Below, piece by piece: positions 35,151 through 47,334 of a DNA stretch of 64,000 bases. Both the position numbers and the translations under genes were made by a program. Location of the stretch: assembly GCA_014898415.1 (NCBI GenBank), contig RCTD01000002.1:3116760-3180759 (forward strand). The letters run 5' to 3'. Below the pieces are notes generated by a model. It had not been told where the DNA came from and searched no databases. It worked only from the letters and a program-made list of their open reading frames with translations. The DNA is from Stromatinia cepivora. Lineage: Eukaryota > Ascomycota > Leotiomycetes > Helotiales > Sclerotiniaceae. Positions within the stretch are counted from its first letter, which is position 1; every line of letters starts with the position of its first letter.

Positions 35151-35781
35151 GTAAACTCCAATCTTTTCCAGTTTGCTTTAAATCATATAGGCTTTGTAGG
35201 ATTCGTAGTGCATATCCCTTTTCGATTTTGATACCTTAGAATAGTTCGAAGTAGATCTTTTCCTTCAAATGCGATTCAGTAAAGGTATTTTTGATATCGA
35301 AATATAAGTATTCCAAATTTTCCTTTGCAATAATAATTAGGAATAATCTGAATGTATTTAACTTTATTATTAATGTAAACGTTTTGTTATAATCTTTTTC
35401 TAATACTTGATTGAACCTTTGAACCATTAATCTTGTCTTGAATCATTTTACCTTGTTATCTTTGGTCTTAATCGTAAATACCTCTTTCGTCGAAACCAGA
35501 TTATTTCCTTTAAGGAATATATATTCTTTCCAAATACCATTTTGAACTAAAGATATGATTTCCTTTTAGATGGCTTCCTTCCATTTTTCAAAATGTTTTC
35601 AATCCGATATTACTTCTTTATAAGTTCTTAATATTTTGATTCCCAGAATTTCTTTGGCCGGATATGTTATATCTTCTGTATTATCTGTATCTATCAACAA
35701 AATCATGAAATCTGAAACGATCTTATTTTTGATATAAAAATCCATTTTATAAATGATTGGGATTGTAATTATAGTGTATTC

Positions 35782-35929
35782 TATTAACTTTTGGTGCAGG
35801 AAGTAGTAGTATTGTTGACTATATAGGTTGAACTAAGGATTTATAATTCTAATAGGAATAGAATTGATCTGTGCATCATTATGATCACGTGATCTCAATT
35901 CTAATCCTATGATGGCCTCATTTCCAATA
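35782..35929 (-). repeat. Copia LTR, middle (148 bp)
   Basis: Starts TATTAACTTTTGGTGCAGG and ends TCATTTCCAATA. It lacks about 18 bp that both outer LTRs carry (ggttatccctaattat region) and has RIP transitions at both termini. It is not flanked by a duplication. Confidence 0.9.
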
Positions 35930-38900
35930 CTCCCCCATTGAGGATATCCTATTCGATCCTTTTAGGTTATTAATCCTAACATTTTCTTGAACCTTTTAAA
36001 AGCAATTTTTGTATAAGGCTTCGTTATTCTGTCGGCAATCATATCGCATATATTGATATAATTAATGGCGATTTTCTTCTTTTCTATCAAATCCCTAATA
36101 AAATGATAACTGATATTTATATATTTGAATCGTTTATACAAATATAGATTCTTAATTAAAGCTAAAGCGCTTTGATTATCATTAAGTATTTAAATTGTAT
36201 CTCCGTTCTTTCCAATATAATTTGATCTGAATAGATCTTTAAGCATTTATACAATCTATCTTCCTTATTTGATAAACATTACTATTGTAATATATTCTGA
36301 TTCTGTATTAAAGGTAATTACAGATACTTGTTTTTTGTTAGCCTATAATATAGGGCCTCTATAGAATATCATAACTCTCCTTGAAACACTTTTCCGGTTA
36401 TATTTGTTATTAGTCTAATCTGTATCTATATATACCTTTATTATATTGTTAGATATATTGTATTCTTTGTAGATATCAGATTGTACTTTTTTTGGCCCGA
36501 ATTATAGTTTCTATTTGATTGTTGATCGTAAATATCGTATCAGATTCTTCAAAGCTATAATATAATATTTTATTGGTTTTATTATAAATTGTAAAAGTCT
36601 TTTAATTGAGAATGTTATATTTGGTCGAATATATATTATTGGATGAATTACATTTCCTATTCGTTATTAATATTCGTTTATATCTGCCAATTCATTATTA
36701 TCGATTACTAGCCGGAGATAGATATAATCTATTATTGGCAGTTTCTTGGTTTGGTGTTGTTTATATATAATACTGTATTTGGTTAATATAATATCGAAAT
36801 ATTCTTTTTGGTCTATAATTAATATACACGCTTTTCTATCGCGAATGATTTTAATATTTAGAATCTTATTAATCTCTTTTAGATTCTTGATGTTAAAACG
36901 GGCCAATAGCTTTTCATCGAATTAAGTGATTTGCGATAATATATACAATACAATAACGATATCGTCGATATATATTAGTAATATTATATTACGGTTTTTG
37001 GATATATACAGATATAGATCTATCAAATTTTATACAAAACCAATACTTAAAAGCTTTTTCTTCAATAATAAATTCCAGTCCCTTTCAGTTTGCTTCAAAT
37101 TATATAGATTTTATAGGGTTTGTAATATATATCCCTTTTCGACTTTGATATTTTGAGGTGATTCGAAGTAAATCTTTTCTTTTAAGTATAATTCAGTGAA
37201 GGCGTTTTTGATATCGAAATGTAAGTATTCCAAATTTTCCTTTGCGATGATAGTTAGAAATAATTTGAGTATATTTAGTTTCATTGTTGGTACAAATATT
37301 TCGTTGTAATCTTTTTCTAATATTTGATTGAATTTTCGAGTTACTAATCTTGCTTTGAATTGTTCTATTTTGTTATTTTTGGTTTTAATTGTAAGTATCT
37401 ATTTCGTCGAAATCAGATTACTTTCTTTAGGGAATATATATTCTTTTCAAATACTATTTTAAATCAAAGATATGATTTCCTTTTGGATAACTTCCTTCCA
37501 TTTTTCAAAGTATTCTTGATCTGATATTGCTTTTTTATAAGTTCTTAATATTTTGATTCCCAGAATTTTTTTGGCCGGATATACTATATCTTTTGTATTG
37601 TTTATATCTATCAACGAAATTATAAAATCTAAAGTGATCTTGTTTTTAATATAAGGGTCTATCTTATAAATAGTTGGGATTATAATTATAATGTATTCTA
37701 TACTTTCTTGAGTTTTGGCCTATATAGATATTGCAATTAATGTTCTTATAATTTTGTTTTCCTATTCTTCTTCAGGATCTTGTTCTATATCTCTTTTTCG
37801 TTTTCGTATTAGATACTTTAAGGGTTCGTTTTCAAAATCCATTGTATTCTCTTATTCAGTTTCAAATAATTATAGATTTACTTCGCTTTCTGATCCTACT
37901 GAAATAGATTTCTCAACAAAATTTAAGACGATCTTAAATTTTGCTTCTGGTACAGATTCAGGGTCTGCAAAAATTGACTTTTGGGCTGGAACCTTTGGAA
38001 TAATGGATTCGATATCTGAAGTATCCTTGGAAGAAGATTCTTGATTTGTCTTCTGGATATTACTATTTTCATTTTTATTATATATTAATATTGATATATT
38101 TAATTTATTTAATTTCAATTCGACAATTGAGGTGCTTGGTATAATCACTGAATTCGGTATAATATCTACTGGAGAGAATATTTGGAACAAAGGTGATATA
38201 GGTATTGCATTTGGTATTAAGGATAAAGAAAATGTTTTGTTTATTATCGATCTACTACAAGATCTTCGATCTGGCTTTACATTCTTTGTTCCTTATAGGC
38301 CTGATTCACAATTTCTTAATTTAAAATCCAAATCTCCTTCTTGATAAGATTCATTTATGATTACTCTATTTGATCGAAATATATAGTCTAGCTTTGGAAA
38401 ATACATTTTGATATATTTGTTTATAACTTTTGAGTATCCTAAGAATATACCGATTTTCGAAATATCCTGTAATTTGTTGTATCTTTGCTCTTTCAGAATA
38501 ATCTTGGGATTGATATAAGTATAATATTTGTTTCTTTAGATTTTGTATATTTTTATATTTGGTATTATATTTATAAAAGCTTTTATAAAGGATCGATCTA
38601 TTCCATTTATATCAGGATTAATACTAATACGATTCTTAATATAAATATTATACTTTATAACTTCATTTCAAAATTCTAATAATAATCCAGTTTCTTTTAG
38701 TATTACTTTTATATCTACCTTTACAATCCTTATATTCTGTTTTACAGATCTGTTTTGATATAAGGAAGCAATTATTATAATTTTGGATCGTATACCTAAT
38801 GATCATTCACGAATAACTTGTAAAAGTTCCAATGTGTTATCAGTTCTAGCTGTAATAATTTTTTCTTCAATAACTAATTCCATCTCCTTTTTCCAAGTTT

Positions 38901-39400
38901 TCAATATTTGAATTATATCGTCTTTTTGTTTAAATAATATAATCCAATTTACTCTTGTATAATTATCAATGATCAATATGAAATAATGATTCCCTCGAAT
39001 CGATTTTGAGAATGGTTCTGTAATATCGAAATATATAAATTCGAGTCTCTTTGATTTGTATAGATTTAATTACTTCGGAATACGATTGGTTATTTTAATG
39101 AGTATATATATTTTGCAGATATCTAATTCAATTAGGACCTTTATTGATTTGGTTATATTGAATACCTTGTATAGATTCTTGATCTTATCTGAACCTAGAT
39201 AATTGAATCTTCGATGTTATAATAAGTATCTCTCTTTCTCCTTGAATATTAATTCGTTATCGATACCTTTGATATCATCGATTATTTCTGAAGAAAAACC
39301 TTTTTCCTGATCATTTTGATATATACTCGAATAGAGAGTTATATCCTTATATCCTTTAATCATATATGAAACCATGTACATTCCGTTTTGTATTCTAGTA
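35930..39400 (-). pseudogene. Copia pol remnant of right unit
   Basis: Aligned with the left unit, RNase H is at about 36250-35960, the RT end and linker at 36906-36667 (FNIKNLKEINKILNIKI, IDQKEYFDIILTKYS), RT at about 37600-36920, a Ser/Glu-rich spacer at about 38190-37715 and integrase at about 39300-38350. The spacer frame at 38190-37870 is open for 106 codons (SSKDTSDIESIIPKVPAQKS), as often seen between copia integrase and RT. The rest is riddled with stops. The order gag-integrase-RT-RNase H on the minus strand fixes it as Ty1/copia. Confidence 0.78.
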
Positions 39401-39599
39401 TAGATGATTTTCTTATTATTCTTTTTGAAATATATATAATAAAAATTGAATTCCTCTTACAACCCTATTTCGCAGATCCTTTTTTCTAACAGCAAATTTA
39501 CTCCTAACCTTGATATATATAATATATTTGAAAGTAGTATTTTAGAATCATTTTTATATACTATATTCACTAAACCCTAATAACAACAATATATTACTC

Positions 39600-40678
39600 C
39601 CCCATCAACCTTTATCCTTCATTTGGCAATAAATTTTATTGATTTGAATAATAAAGGTTGGTTAGATATATATAAAGAAATATTTGTATCGGTATATCAT
39701 TTATTAAGGGAAGCCTTACTAATAATTTCCTTTATCAAATTGCAATCTTCCTTTATTATATCCTCAATATCAGAATCTGATTTAAAGATATTATTAGCAA
39801 AGTGTATTTGGTCTTTTTTATTGAAATAAACCCTTCTTCGGATTCGGTGATCCTCTTTTCCTTTAATAATGAAAATAACTGCAAAGGAGTTTATTGGTTT
39901 GTATTAAATGCGGGCAGTCTCGTATATAATGACCTTTCCTTTGATACAGATCGTAAGTATTATTTAGGATCTCGAAATCTGATTCTTAGTGTTGAAAAGT
40001 ATACCTAGATCTTTTTGCAATTTGCATTCGCTCTAATCCATTCTTAAGACGAAATTCCTTAACCTGCAAATACTTGATCTTATCGTTGATACTAAGGCTG
40101 GTTTGGATATCCAATATATCCACTACTTCTTGATAATCGATTGGAAGATTATATATTAAAACCAAGAATAAAGCAATATCTTAATATACTGATCGATAGC
40201 TTTCATCTACAACTCCTAATTTCCTTCTATACTCTTTCAATTTGTTCTAGACTTCGATAATGATTATATCGAGATAGATATCGGATTGGAATTTGAAGTT
40301 CTGGATTATCATCATATACATATTGGCTGTGATTACACTGATTCTAATATATTTTGATTTAAAGTATCTCCAAAGTATATATACTGTTGAATATTTATCG
40401 GTGAAGGCTTCATCATCATTATTAAGTGTTGTACAAATATACAATAACGTATTCGCTTTGTCCTTTAAGTATTCCATTTTCAACTCGATATTGTAATATA
40501 CACGACCATTTATCTTATAAACAGATGCTATATTGGATCCTGCAATCTGCGTATATTCGTCTAATATTTAATCAATTGTATAAAACCATCCTTTCTCCCT
40601 TAATTGTATCTTCGTTTGTCTGAATCATCGTTTATAATTGTTTTGATCGAGCTTCGAAGGATTGTTTGATCCCGACAT
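39600..40678 (-). pseudogene. Copia gag remnant of right unit
   Basis: The likely start is ATG 40678 (MSGSNNPSKLDQNNYKR). After a stop the frame reads YYNIELKMEYLKDKANTLLY and VYILWRYFKSKYI at 40500-40380, the copia UBN2-like pattern of an A/W-rich helix followed by WxxLxxxY. A C-terminal part near 39950 would carry the zinc knuckle but is unreadable. Several stops; not functional. Confidence 0.65.
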
Positions 40679-41078
40679 TATAAAGGTTTCTTGCTGTTTG
40701 ATAAATATCGAAAATAGTCTTCGGGTTTTTAAAACAATCTTAAAAAATATGCAGCGAATAGATTCAGAATAATAAAAAAAATATAAAAATAAAACAATAA
40801 GAAAATTCATAAAATTATATTGTAATGTGTTTTCTTATAGCTATACGAACTTGCTCTTCGTTTCTGCTATAATTCTGTATCAGCACTATACAAACTACTC
40901 TCCGCTCTAACCTGTAATATTATGAATTATAAACTGTATTATCGTGTTTCAACTCTACTTCAATGATACTATATGAAAACTCTGATTTTCACTCTGTTTC
41001 ATCCCTACTAACTATACTAATCTTTTTTTCGATTTGTTTTGCTTTCTAATCACTATTATACAACCGGATCTCATAACC

Positions 41079-41244
41079 TATTAACTTTTGGTACAGGAAG
41101 TAGTAGTATTGTTGACTATATAGATTGAACTAAGGATCTATAATTCTAATAGAAGTAGAATTGAGGTTATCCCCAATTATGGTCTGTGCACCATTGTGAT
41201 CACGTGACCTCAATTCTAATCCTATGATGGCCTCATTTCCAACA
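41079..41244 (-). repeat. Copia LTR, right (166 bp)
   Basis: Starts TATTAACTTTTGGTACAGG and ends CATTTCCAACA. Followed by atttg, which duplicates the bases before the left LTR. Confidence 0.92.
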
Positions 41245-41249
41245 ATTTG

Positions 41250-44200
41250 TTTATTTTAAAACCTTTTTGTTAGAATTAGAATACAAATTTGATTAACAAC
41301 AATCTTATATCAGGCATTATGATAAACTGAATTCCGATAAATTTGTGATAATCATGAATGCGTTGGTGCTAAATGCTAAGTTTCGGAATGAGGTTGAGGA
41401 GATAAACTGAATGGTGGCGCAATTATTAGGGCCGAGATTCGAAACAGGATTTGGAGTTAGTGATATTATATTGGTAAATATTATAGAAGAAAAGAAGAAA
41501 TTTTTTCAATTTTGTTTTGGGAAAGATAATCTGATAAAAAAAGTCTGAAGATTTGAATGAAGAATAAATAAGGAGGATATAATGGGATGGTAGAAATTTA
41601 GGAGGTTTATTGTTTAAGTGTATTTTATTAGATTTAAGTATAGTATTTGTTCTATTGGATAGATAATTGAGATTATATTTTATTTTGTAGTTTTCGATAT
41701 TCTATATTTATTCGATAGCTAAAAAAGGGATTTGGAAAGATGATTCGAATTATCAACGATATATAATTTCTGAAGATGCTGATCGAGCATGCTTGAAGGT
41801 TTGTGATATGCTGATACTTTGTTGTTTTCATATGATCGAGTGCCGTAAATTATCATGTGATAGTGTACGCGAAAGCTCGCGATCGCGATCAATCGCGTCG
41901 CGATTCTTATCACAAACCAAACAATACTATTATAGATTATAAAGATAAAATCAAAAAGACTTTGTTCAAATTGTTTGCAGAAAGTGTTAAATCTTAATGA
42001 ATATTTAAAAAGTTGTTCAAAACAAAAATAGTATTGCGAATTATATAATAAATAATACTTAATTAGATATTATTATAATTATAAATCAATATATAAGAAA
42101 TTTAAGATGTCTATATTTAAATCTTTATTAGAATATTTAGATCTTGAATATTTTAATTGGTATTATAAATACTTTATAATATTATTAGACTTTACAAATA
42201 TAAACTTTATAAATAATAGAATTAAAGATCTTTGAAATACTTTATTTATAAAGATAAATATATATTCAAATTTGATTTTAATAGAAGAAGAAATATATTG
42301 AAAAGTTTTTTTTTTATTAATGAATTAATTGATTGTAATATATATAAAAATGGGAATGAATTATTTGATAATTTTAATAAGATTTGAATTGTAGAGATAG
42401 TTTTGTTTGAAACTATAATTCAATTGAAAGTTCAAAAATTTATCAAAAACAATAAAATTTATAATTCGATTTCGAATATATATATCAAAAATATATTACT
42501 TAAGTCTTCCGAATTTCTTAATACTTAATATTATTATTTTGAAATTATAATAAAATTGAGAGTAGATATAAATTCTATAAAAATGTTTATAGAATTATAA
42601 ATAGATTATGATACAACAACCGAATAACTTAAGTATCTTTTAGAATTAAAAGCTATAGATTGAAGGTAGGACTACATAATTATATATATATAGGTCGAAA
42701 GTTCATTTAGTTTATTCAGGGAATATTATATTTCGATTAGGATTTGAATTGATTATATTGTATATATATATAATATTATTCTTTCTTATATGAAAGTTCG
42801 CTTTGAATGTTTTAAATAAATGATATAAAAGAATCCGAAAACAATTATAATTATAAATCATTAATTTTATTCGTTAATTCGGTCAAATATATAAATTCAG
42901 TGGTGTTTATCGCTTCTTTTATTCGATCAGAAAAAGTATATCCATTGATTATGTTTTCTAAATATCACGGGATAGTATGACTACAGAGCACTTTCAGGGA
43001 TCGGGGAATAGGTGGTACACGTGATTGATAGAGTGAATAGAATTGAATGACTTGCCCTTGATCATATGGATCGAGGGCTATATATATAAAACAAATGAAT
43101 AATTATCTAACCGATGAATACTTCGATTAAACTAGACCTTTATTTACTAGTATATCAGGATCACCTTATCAATCGAAGAGATTGGTAAGGTTTAGAAGCT
43201 CCTTCATTTCGATTAGAAAGCATACCCTTGATTCTTCATAGGATACAGGGGATTGCAAGGCTTTCCGTAATAATAATATAATCTATTTAATATAGATTTT
43301 ATATAATCTATTTAATATAGATTTTATTATATTATTTTTTAATTGAATCAAAAAGAATCCTTTTTTATATATACAATTAAAAATAAAAATATCAATAATA
43401 ATAACTTTATTTGATGTATATTTAAATATTTATATCGATTTTATAATTATCAAAAAAGCAATTTGTATTGAAAAATATATCAAGATTTGATTAATATAGT
43501 TTTTTATCAAATACAATTTACAATTATAAACAGATAATAAAGGATTCGGAAAAGTAATTCAAATTTATAAGAACAAATTAAAAGAAGGTTTTGTAATATA
43601 AATATTGGATAATAAATCCTAGATTAATGTTTTAATAATATCTATAAGAATGTTATATTATATTTTTATAATATTTAGAAGGCTTTTGATAGATTCGAAT
43701 TATTTTATAACAAAGGATATTCTTTTAGTAATAGAAATATTTAAAAATATAAGTTATATATAATCAATATAAGAATCAAATTGAAAACGATTTTAATTGA
43801 TTTACGAAAATAATCGAAAGAGTTATTCAAATTTAATCAATTCATATTCCAAGAACTCTTTTTTTAATCATTTGATTATTACAATATATAGAAAATTATA
43901 GGAGATCGCAAAATCGAGAATGAAAGAAGTTCATTAAATCAATAATTAATTTTTTTAAAGAATATCGAAAAGGATTAAATATTAGGAAAGTTTATTTTTG
44001 TAATAAGGTTGTATTGGAAAAGATAAATTTAATAATATATTATTTCCGGAATATCGATTATTATATTCAAAATGAGATTGACAATCGATAAAGGCGAAAA
44101 TGTTTTGATGATTTAGAATATCGAGTTAATATATTTAGAGAATTATTTTATATTTAGATAATTGAATATATATTTATAAAAAACTAAATTTGAAGAAAAC

Positions 44201-44427
44201 ATCCTATAATAAAATACTCTTTCTTGTAATCCTGAATCAATATCAAATATAAATCCATTTCATCATTATTATTAATATTTATAAGTCTTGAATTCATATA
44301 GGCATATTATCATTCATTTTCTTATAGAATATTTCGTCCAAATGGTATTCCATTTCACAAATCAAAATTTCTTTCAAGCAAGGATCCATCAATTATGATT
44401 AGGGGTATATAGAGAAAAATTTCTCTT
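41250..44427. other. Decayed AT-rich block with one LTR-like remnant
   Basis: Almost entirely A/T with no usable frames. Two balanced patches stand out: 41720-41910, which contains a CpG-dense palindrome (see separate entry), and 42950-43260 with a TATA-like cgagggctatatatataaaac. At 42610-42720 the text ttagaattaaaagctatagat and what follows resembles the 150-bp LTR at 33476, suggesting a diverged relative. No TSD could be fixed. Confidence 0.5.
41865..41906. other. CpG-dense palindromic patch
   Basis: Within RIP-type AT-rich DNA this patch has about ten CpGs, including the perfect palindrome tcgcgatcgcga (41877-41888), followed by aatcgcgtcgcgattc. RIP mostly attacks CpA, so CpG-rich runs could survive, but the concentration is unusual. 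Confidence 0.75.
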
Positions 44428-44691
44428 TCATACAGTTGCAGCCACCGCCGCAACCGCATCTATATTTTTAACCATATCCATATCCGTATTTACACTCATA
44501 TCCATAATGTGACAAAACTGCAAAAGGGATCTCATAAAGGAGACACTTGTATGAATGTTATTTATCGAAGATTCTAAACTAAGGAGGGAAAAAGAAGATG
44601 AAGAAGAATCTTCTTTAGTAAGTGTAATTGTTGGTATCACTCCGGTGATAATACTTTTTATAGTACTATTTCTAGTGTTGTTTTTATTCAT
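44428..44691 (-). CDS. Possible small Ser/Thr-rich protein (87 aa)
   Basis: Frame from ATG 44691 (MNKNNTRNSTIKSIITG) to TGA 44428, with a Ser run (EDSSSSSFSLLSLESS) and an Ala/Val tail (AAVAAVAATV-like). It lies in a balanced patch between AT-rich blocks. There is no domain, signal peptide or splice signal. It may be a genuine small gene, a gene fragment, or chance. Confidence 0.25.
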   Translation of the reverse strand: MNKNNTRNSTIKSIITGVIPTITLTKEDSSSSSFSLLSLESSINNIHTSVSFMRSLLQFCHIMDMSVNTDMDMVKNIDAVAAVAATV

Positions 44692-45507
44692 TCTTGATTG
44701 TTACTTTATATAAGAGAGGGGGGGGGGGCTATTTATGTTGAAGGGAAGGTATGAAAGTATACTTAGTTGTACGGTTCTTTATATGAGGTTAATCACATAA
44801 TGTACTGATAATAATGAATAGTCCTGAAAAAGAAAAAATTGACCTCATTTTGCGTGATTCATTTAATGTACTATAGAGTAAAGAACCGATAGGTGATTAA
44901 CTATAGTGCTTCTCTTACGATCAGAATTTCCTAATTTAGCATTATTGAATAAGACGATTTGGTCAATTTGGTCAACTAAAGCCAAGGGACTGTTACATCG
45001 AATGACACAGGACTAGTAAGGCCTTAGGACCTTAGGCTCAGTAGCCAGTACTAAAGCTACACCTGGAATATGAAATATCGGCTTACGAAAAACGATTTTA
45101 GAGCAGCGGGATTCGATAGTTCAAAGTCAGCGCAAGCTAGAGTACATTTCCTAAATACAAGTTATCATGATCTCAGAAGATTTTCATTCCCGGGCCAACA
45201 ATTACTACACCTTCAACCAACCAACTCATCCTACTCCAATAGCAATCAAACGAAGCTAGCGATATTTTAATAAAATCCATATCAATCCCAGCTAGCATTT
45301 AAAAATAACATCCGCAGTAGCTAGATCTGCACTGAATGCCAGTAGTATTTGTTTAGAAACGACGAACCCCAAAACAAGCATAACTCCGTCTCCAACTGAA
45401 GCCCGCCAGTGATATTCGAAACAGCCGCGAGGTAATTAAATATAATTAGATAAATTGATATTCTATATATTACATTCTAGTTTGTTGTATTGAGCTAAAT
45501 CGGATCT
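44692..45507. other. Intergenic region with a G11 run
   Basis: Contains an uninterrupted G run at about 44708-44718, a tttggtcaatttggtcaac pair at 44958-44976, and DNA of normal composition from 44990 to 45420. A plus frame at 45070-45270 has no recognisable domain. The nearer part is the 3' flank of the SET gene. Confidence 0.45.
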
Positions 45508-46438
45508 TTAAAACTTACTAGTCACAGCTATTTTGTCAAACTGAAATTCTGTCAACTCCTTTGGTGCCCTTTTGAAGCCTGATATCACTAAAGGGTATTG
45601 TAAATAATTTTCCGCTTTGACAAGCTCGGGGTGTGTAGGCTCTTTATATATGAGAAGGAGATCCCTTATTCTTTGAATGAAAACACATTTGCGGGCAATA
45701 TTATCGAGAGAATCATATTTCTCAGAGTAAACGTGCATGATGCGATTTGTATGAGTATGCATTGTATAAAAAAGTTCTCCGTTAACGAAGCCTAGGGTCT
45801 TACGCGCTATGATGGCTTTATGAACGACTGAAAGCCCATACTCCAATTTACAATCCATAATGCTTCGTAACCTAAAGGCATCATGTATAAACTGAGTATG
45901 CCCATCATCTACCTTTCGAGCAGCGTTACTCTTCATGCATAGCTCGCAGGCGTATGCAAACCTATAATTTTTGAGTGTTTGCTGTCTATCGTGGTATTGG
46001 AGGAGGTCCATATATGAGATCATAATCTCAGTGCCAGCTGGGATGTCTTTTATAGTATAAATGGACATATAATTGGAATCAGGGTTGATCGATTTATGAG
46101 CATTTGGGTTACAAGTGTGGTTGATGAATGAAGATTGGAGAAATATTGCAGATTCGCTCCCGCCAGCAATGATTCTAAAAGCGTTGGTAGCAAAGATGCC
46201 AGATCTCCCTTTATCCGGGAAATTGTTGGACAGTTCGAAGAAATGGTGTTGATTGTCCCTTGACAACATTTTGAGTTTTTTGGAAAGCTGAGTGTTGGTT
46301 ATCTCGAAAGTTTCCATGGTGAAAAGTGCCGGTTCGTGAATGATTTGTGTTCCTATTGGAATATATTGGGGTTGCGAATACACTACGGCCTTTATTTGAA
46401 GTGTTACGAACCTCAAACAAAGTAGCCATTTTTGACAA
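45508..46438 (-). CDS. SET-domain protein with a single frameshift near the N-terminus
   Basis: The N-terminus from ATG 46438 (or 46429) reads MATLFEVRNTSNKGRSVFAT, the usual opening of fungal SET proteins. After one extra base in a G4 run (46368-46371) the match continues in the next frame as QYIPIGTQIIHEPALF. The SET core is at about 46130-45960: FINHTCNPNAHKSI (the NHxCxPN motif), YTIKDIPAGTEIMISY and ACELC after the core. About 310 residues in all. SET proteins of this type are presumed protein lysine methyltransferases; the substrate is unknown. The core motifs needed for cofactor binding are intact. Either the gene is newly inactivated, or the extra base is a sequencing error in a homopolymer. 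The alternative start after the frameshift would lose the GxG-type loop. Confidence 0.75.
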
Positions 46439-46465
46439 AAGTATTATTTTGTAAAAAGTGTGGAT

Positions 46466-46592
46466 GTCAAGTTGTAGGTTGAGTCAAGTTGTAGGTTGAG
46501 TCAAGTTGTAACTTACAAGTTTGTAAGAGCGTAGCTTGGAAGCAAACATATGACGAGCGTCGACGGGTATACACTCTAGGGTATACACTCTA
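46466..46592. repeat. Short intergenic tandem repeats (17 bp x about 2.6; 14 bp x 2)
   Basis: gtcaagttgtaggttga starts at 46466, 46483 and 46500 (the last partial). Further on, gggtatacactcta occurs twice in tandem at 46565 and 46579. Both lie in the shared upstream region between the divergent SET and kinase genes. Confidence 0.9.
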
Positions 46593-46737
46593 GCCGTGGA
46601 GCTTTTGATCATATCTGTATCTTTCAACCCAAAAATATCGATCCAACCTTTCTTTTATTTACAAGAATCTTTACTACTATATACACGCGCAATTTATGTA
46701 TCCAAATCCCCAAAATCTGCAATATGCCTAAACTCAC

Positions 46738-46926
46738 CAACAAGAACACACATTAAACTCTTTTAAAAAGAGGATCGATAAGTGGTTAGAGTTCAAATTC
46801 CGCCGTTTTTTCAATCTCATATCGGAATATCTAAAATCCGTGGAATCTCATCGGAGTTTGAAGATTCCGAACCCTAATCCACTTGTCGATCCTCTTTTTA
46901 AAAGAGTTTAGTGTGTGTTCTTGTTG
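46738..46926. repeat. 189-bp inverted-repeat element (MITE-like hairpin)
   Basis: Left arm 46738-46790 and right arm 46872-46926 are near-perfect reverse complements (outer ends caacaagaacacaca). They share aaactcttttaaaaagagg and ggatcgataagtgg with two or three transitions. Around the loop the complementarity continues weakly. There is no clear target duplication. It lies about 410 bp upstream of the FunK1 start codon. A non-autonomous DNA transposon is the simplest reading, and a transcribed hairpin is the alternative. Confidence 0.88.
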
Positions 46927-47334
46927 ATGAATTCATAGTAGGAGTGGATTTGTCAGCAGGATTGATGATATAAACCGTGTATGTATTGCGCGATCTACAG
47001 CACAAAAGCATTTCTCTTAGTTCCCACAGTTACAGGGGTAGATTTATGGTCACGTATACGCTAGATTAGCTTAGGTTTAGCGAGGTGGAAGGCTTTTATC
47101 TTCCCCACCGCTTCTTCTTCTTAATTAATCATCTTCTCCACCTAAACCAGCTAACAATCACGAAGTAATCCCGATCGCTTGTTCAACCATTGGTTCCTAG
47201 GCGGAAAATTCCGCACGGACCAAATAAACACGGAACACGACGACTTTCACATCTCTCTTCCATCCCAAGAACATATATTCGCTATACGCGCCGATTTTCA
47301 TATCTCTATTCCATCTCAAAAACACACATTCGTT

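Larger units (their letters stand above)
32333..35781 (-). pseudogene. Copia RT/RNase H remnant of left unit (split by a Gag-only element)
   Basis: Readable on the minus strand: RNase H text at 32649-32365 (LGDNQGVLALIKN, then FKYIDISYHFIRN, matching the copia form with the catalytic Asp) and RT/RNase H linker at 33135-32914 (DYTHLQLAINNNELIDMNEY). Upstream RT parts are at about 35450-35156 (MVQRFNQVLEKDYNKTF, equivalent to the ARLVARGFxQ region). The Gag-only element is inserted between 33475 and 35151. Gag and integrase are absent from this unit. Many stops make it non-functional. Confidence 0.8.
32167..41244 (-). mobile_element. Ty1/copia composite: LTR-partial interior-LTR-full interior-LTR
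   Basis: Three copies of one LTR lie at 32167-32332, 35782-35929 and 41079-41244. Only the outermost pair is bracketed by a target duplication (atttg at 32162-32166 and 41245-41249). Read on the minus strand, the right unit has gag (about 40678-39600), integrase, RT and RNase H in copia order. The left unit has only RT and RNase H, and joins the middle LTR at 35781 within the text gtattctat. A purine-rich tract (caatgggggag on the minus strand) precedes the middle LTR. A foreign 1,675-bp element interrupts the left unit at 33476-35150. All coding parts are RIP-decayed. Confidence 0.88.

Noticed and set aside
41250..44427. Mitochondrial DNA insertion suggested by the extreme AT content
   Set aside because: No mitochondrial gene, tRNA or intron motif is visible, and the transition bias fits RIP decay.
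46775..46800. tRNA-like A-box and B-box text in the hairpin
   Set aside because: The boxes are adjacent rather than 30-60 bases apart, and no acceptor stem or anticodon arm can be formed.
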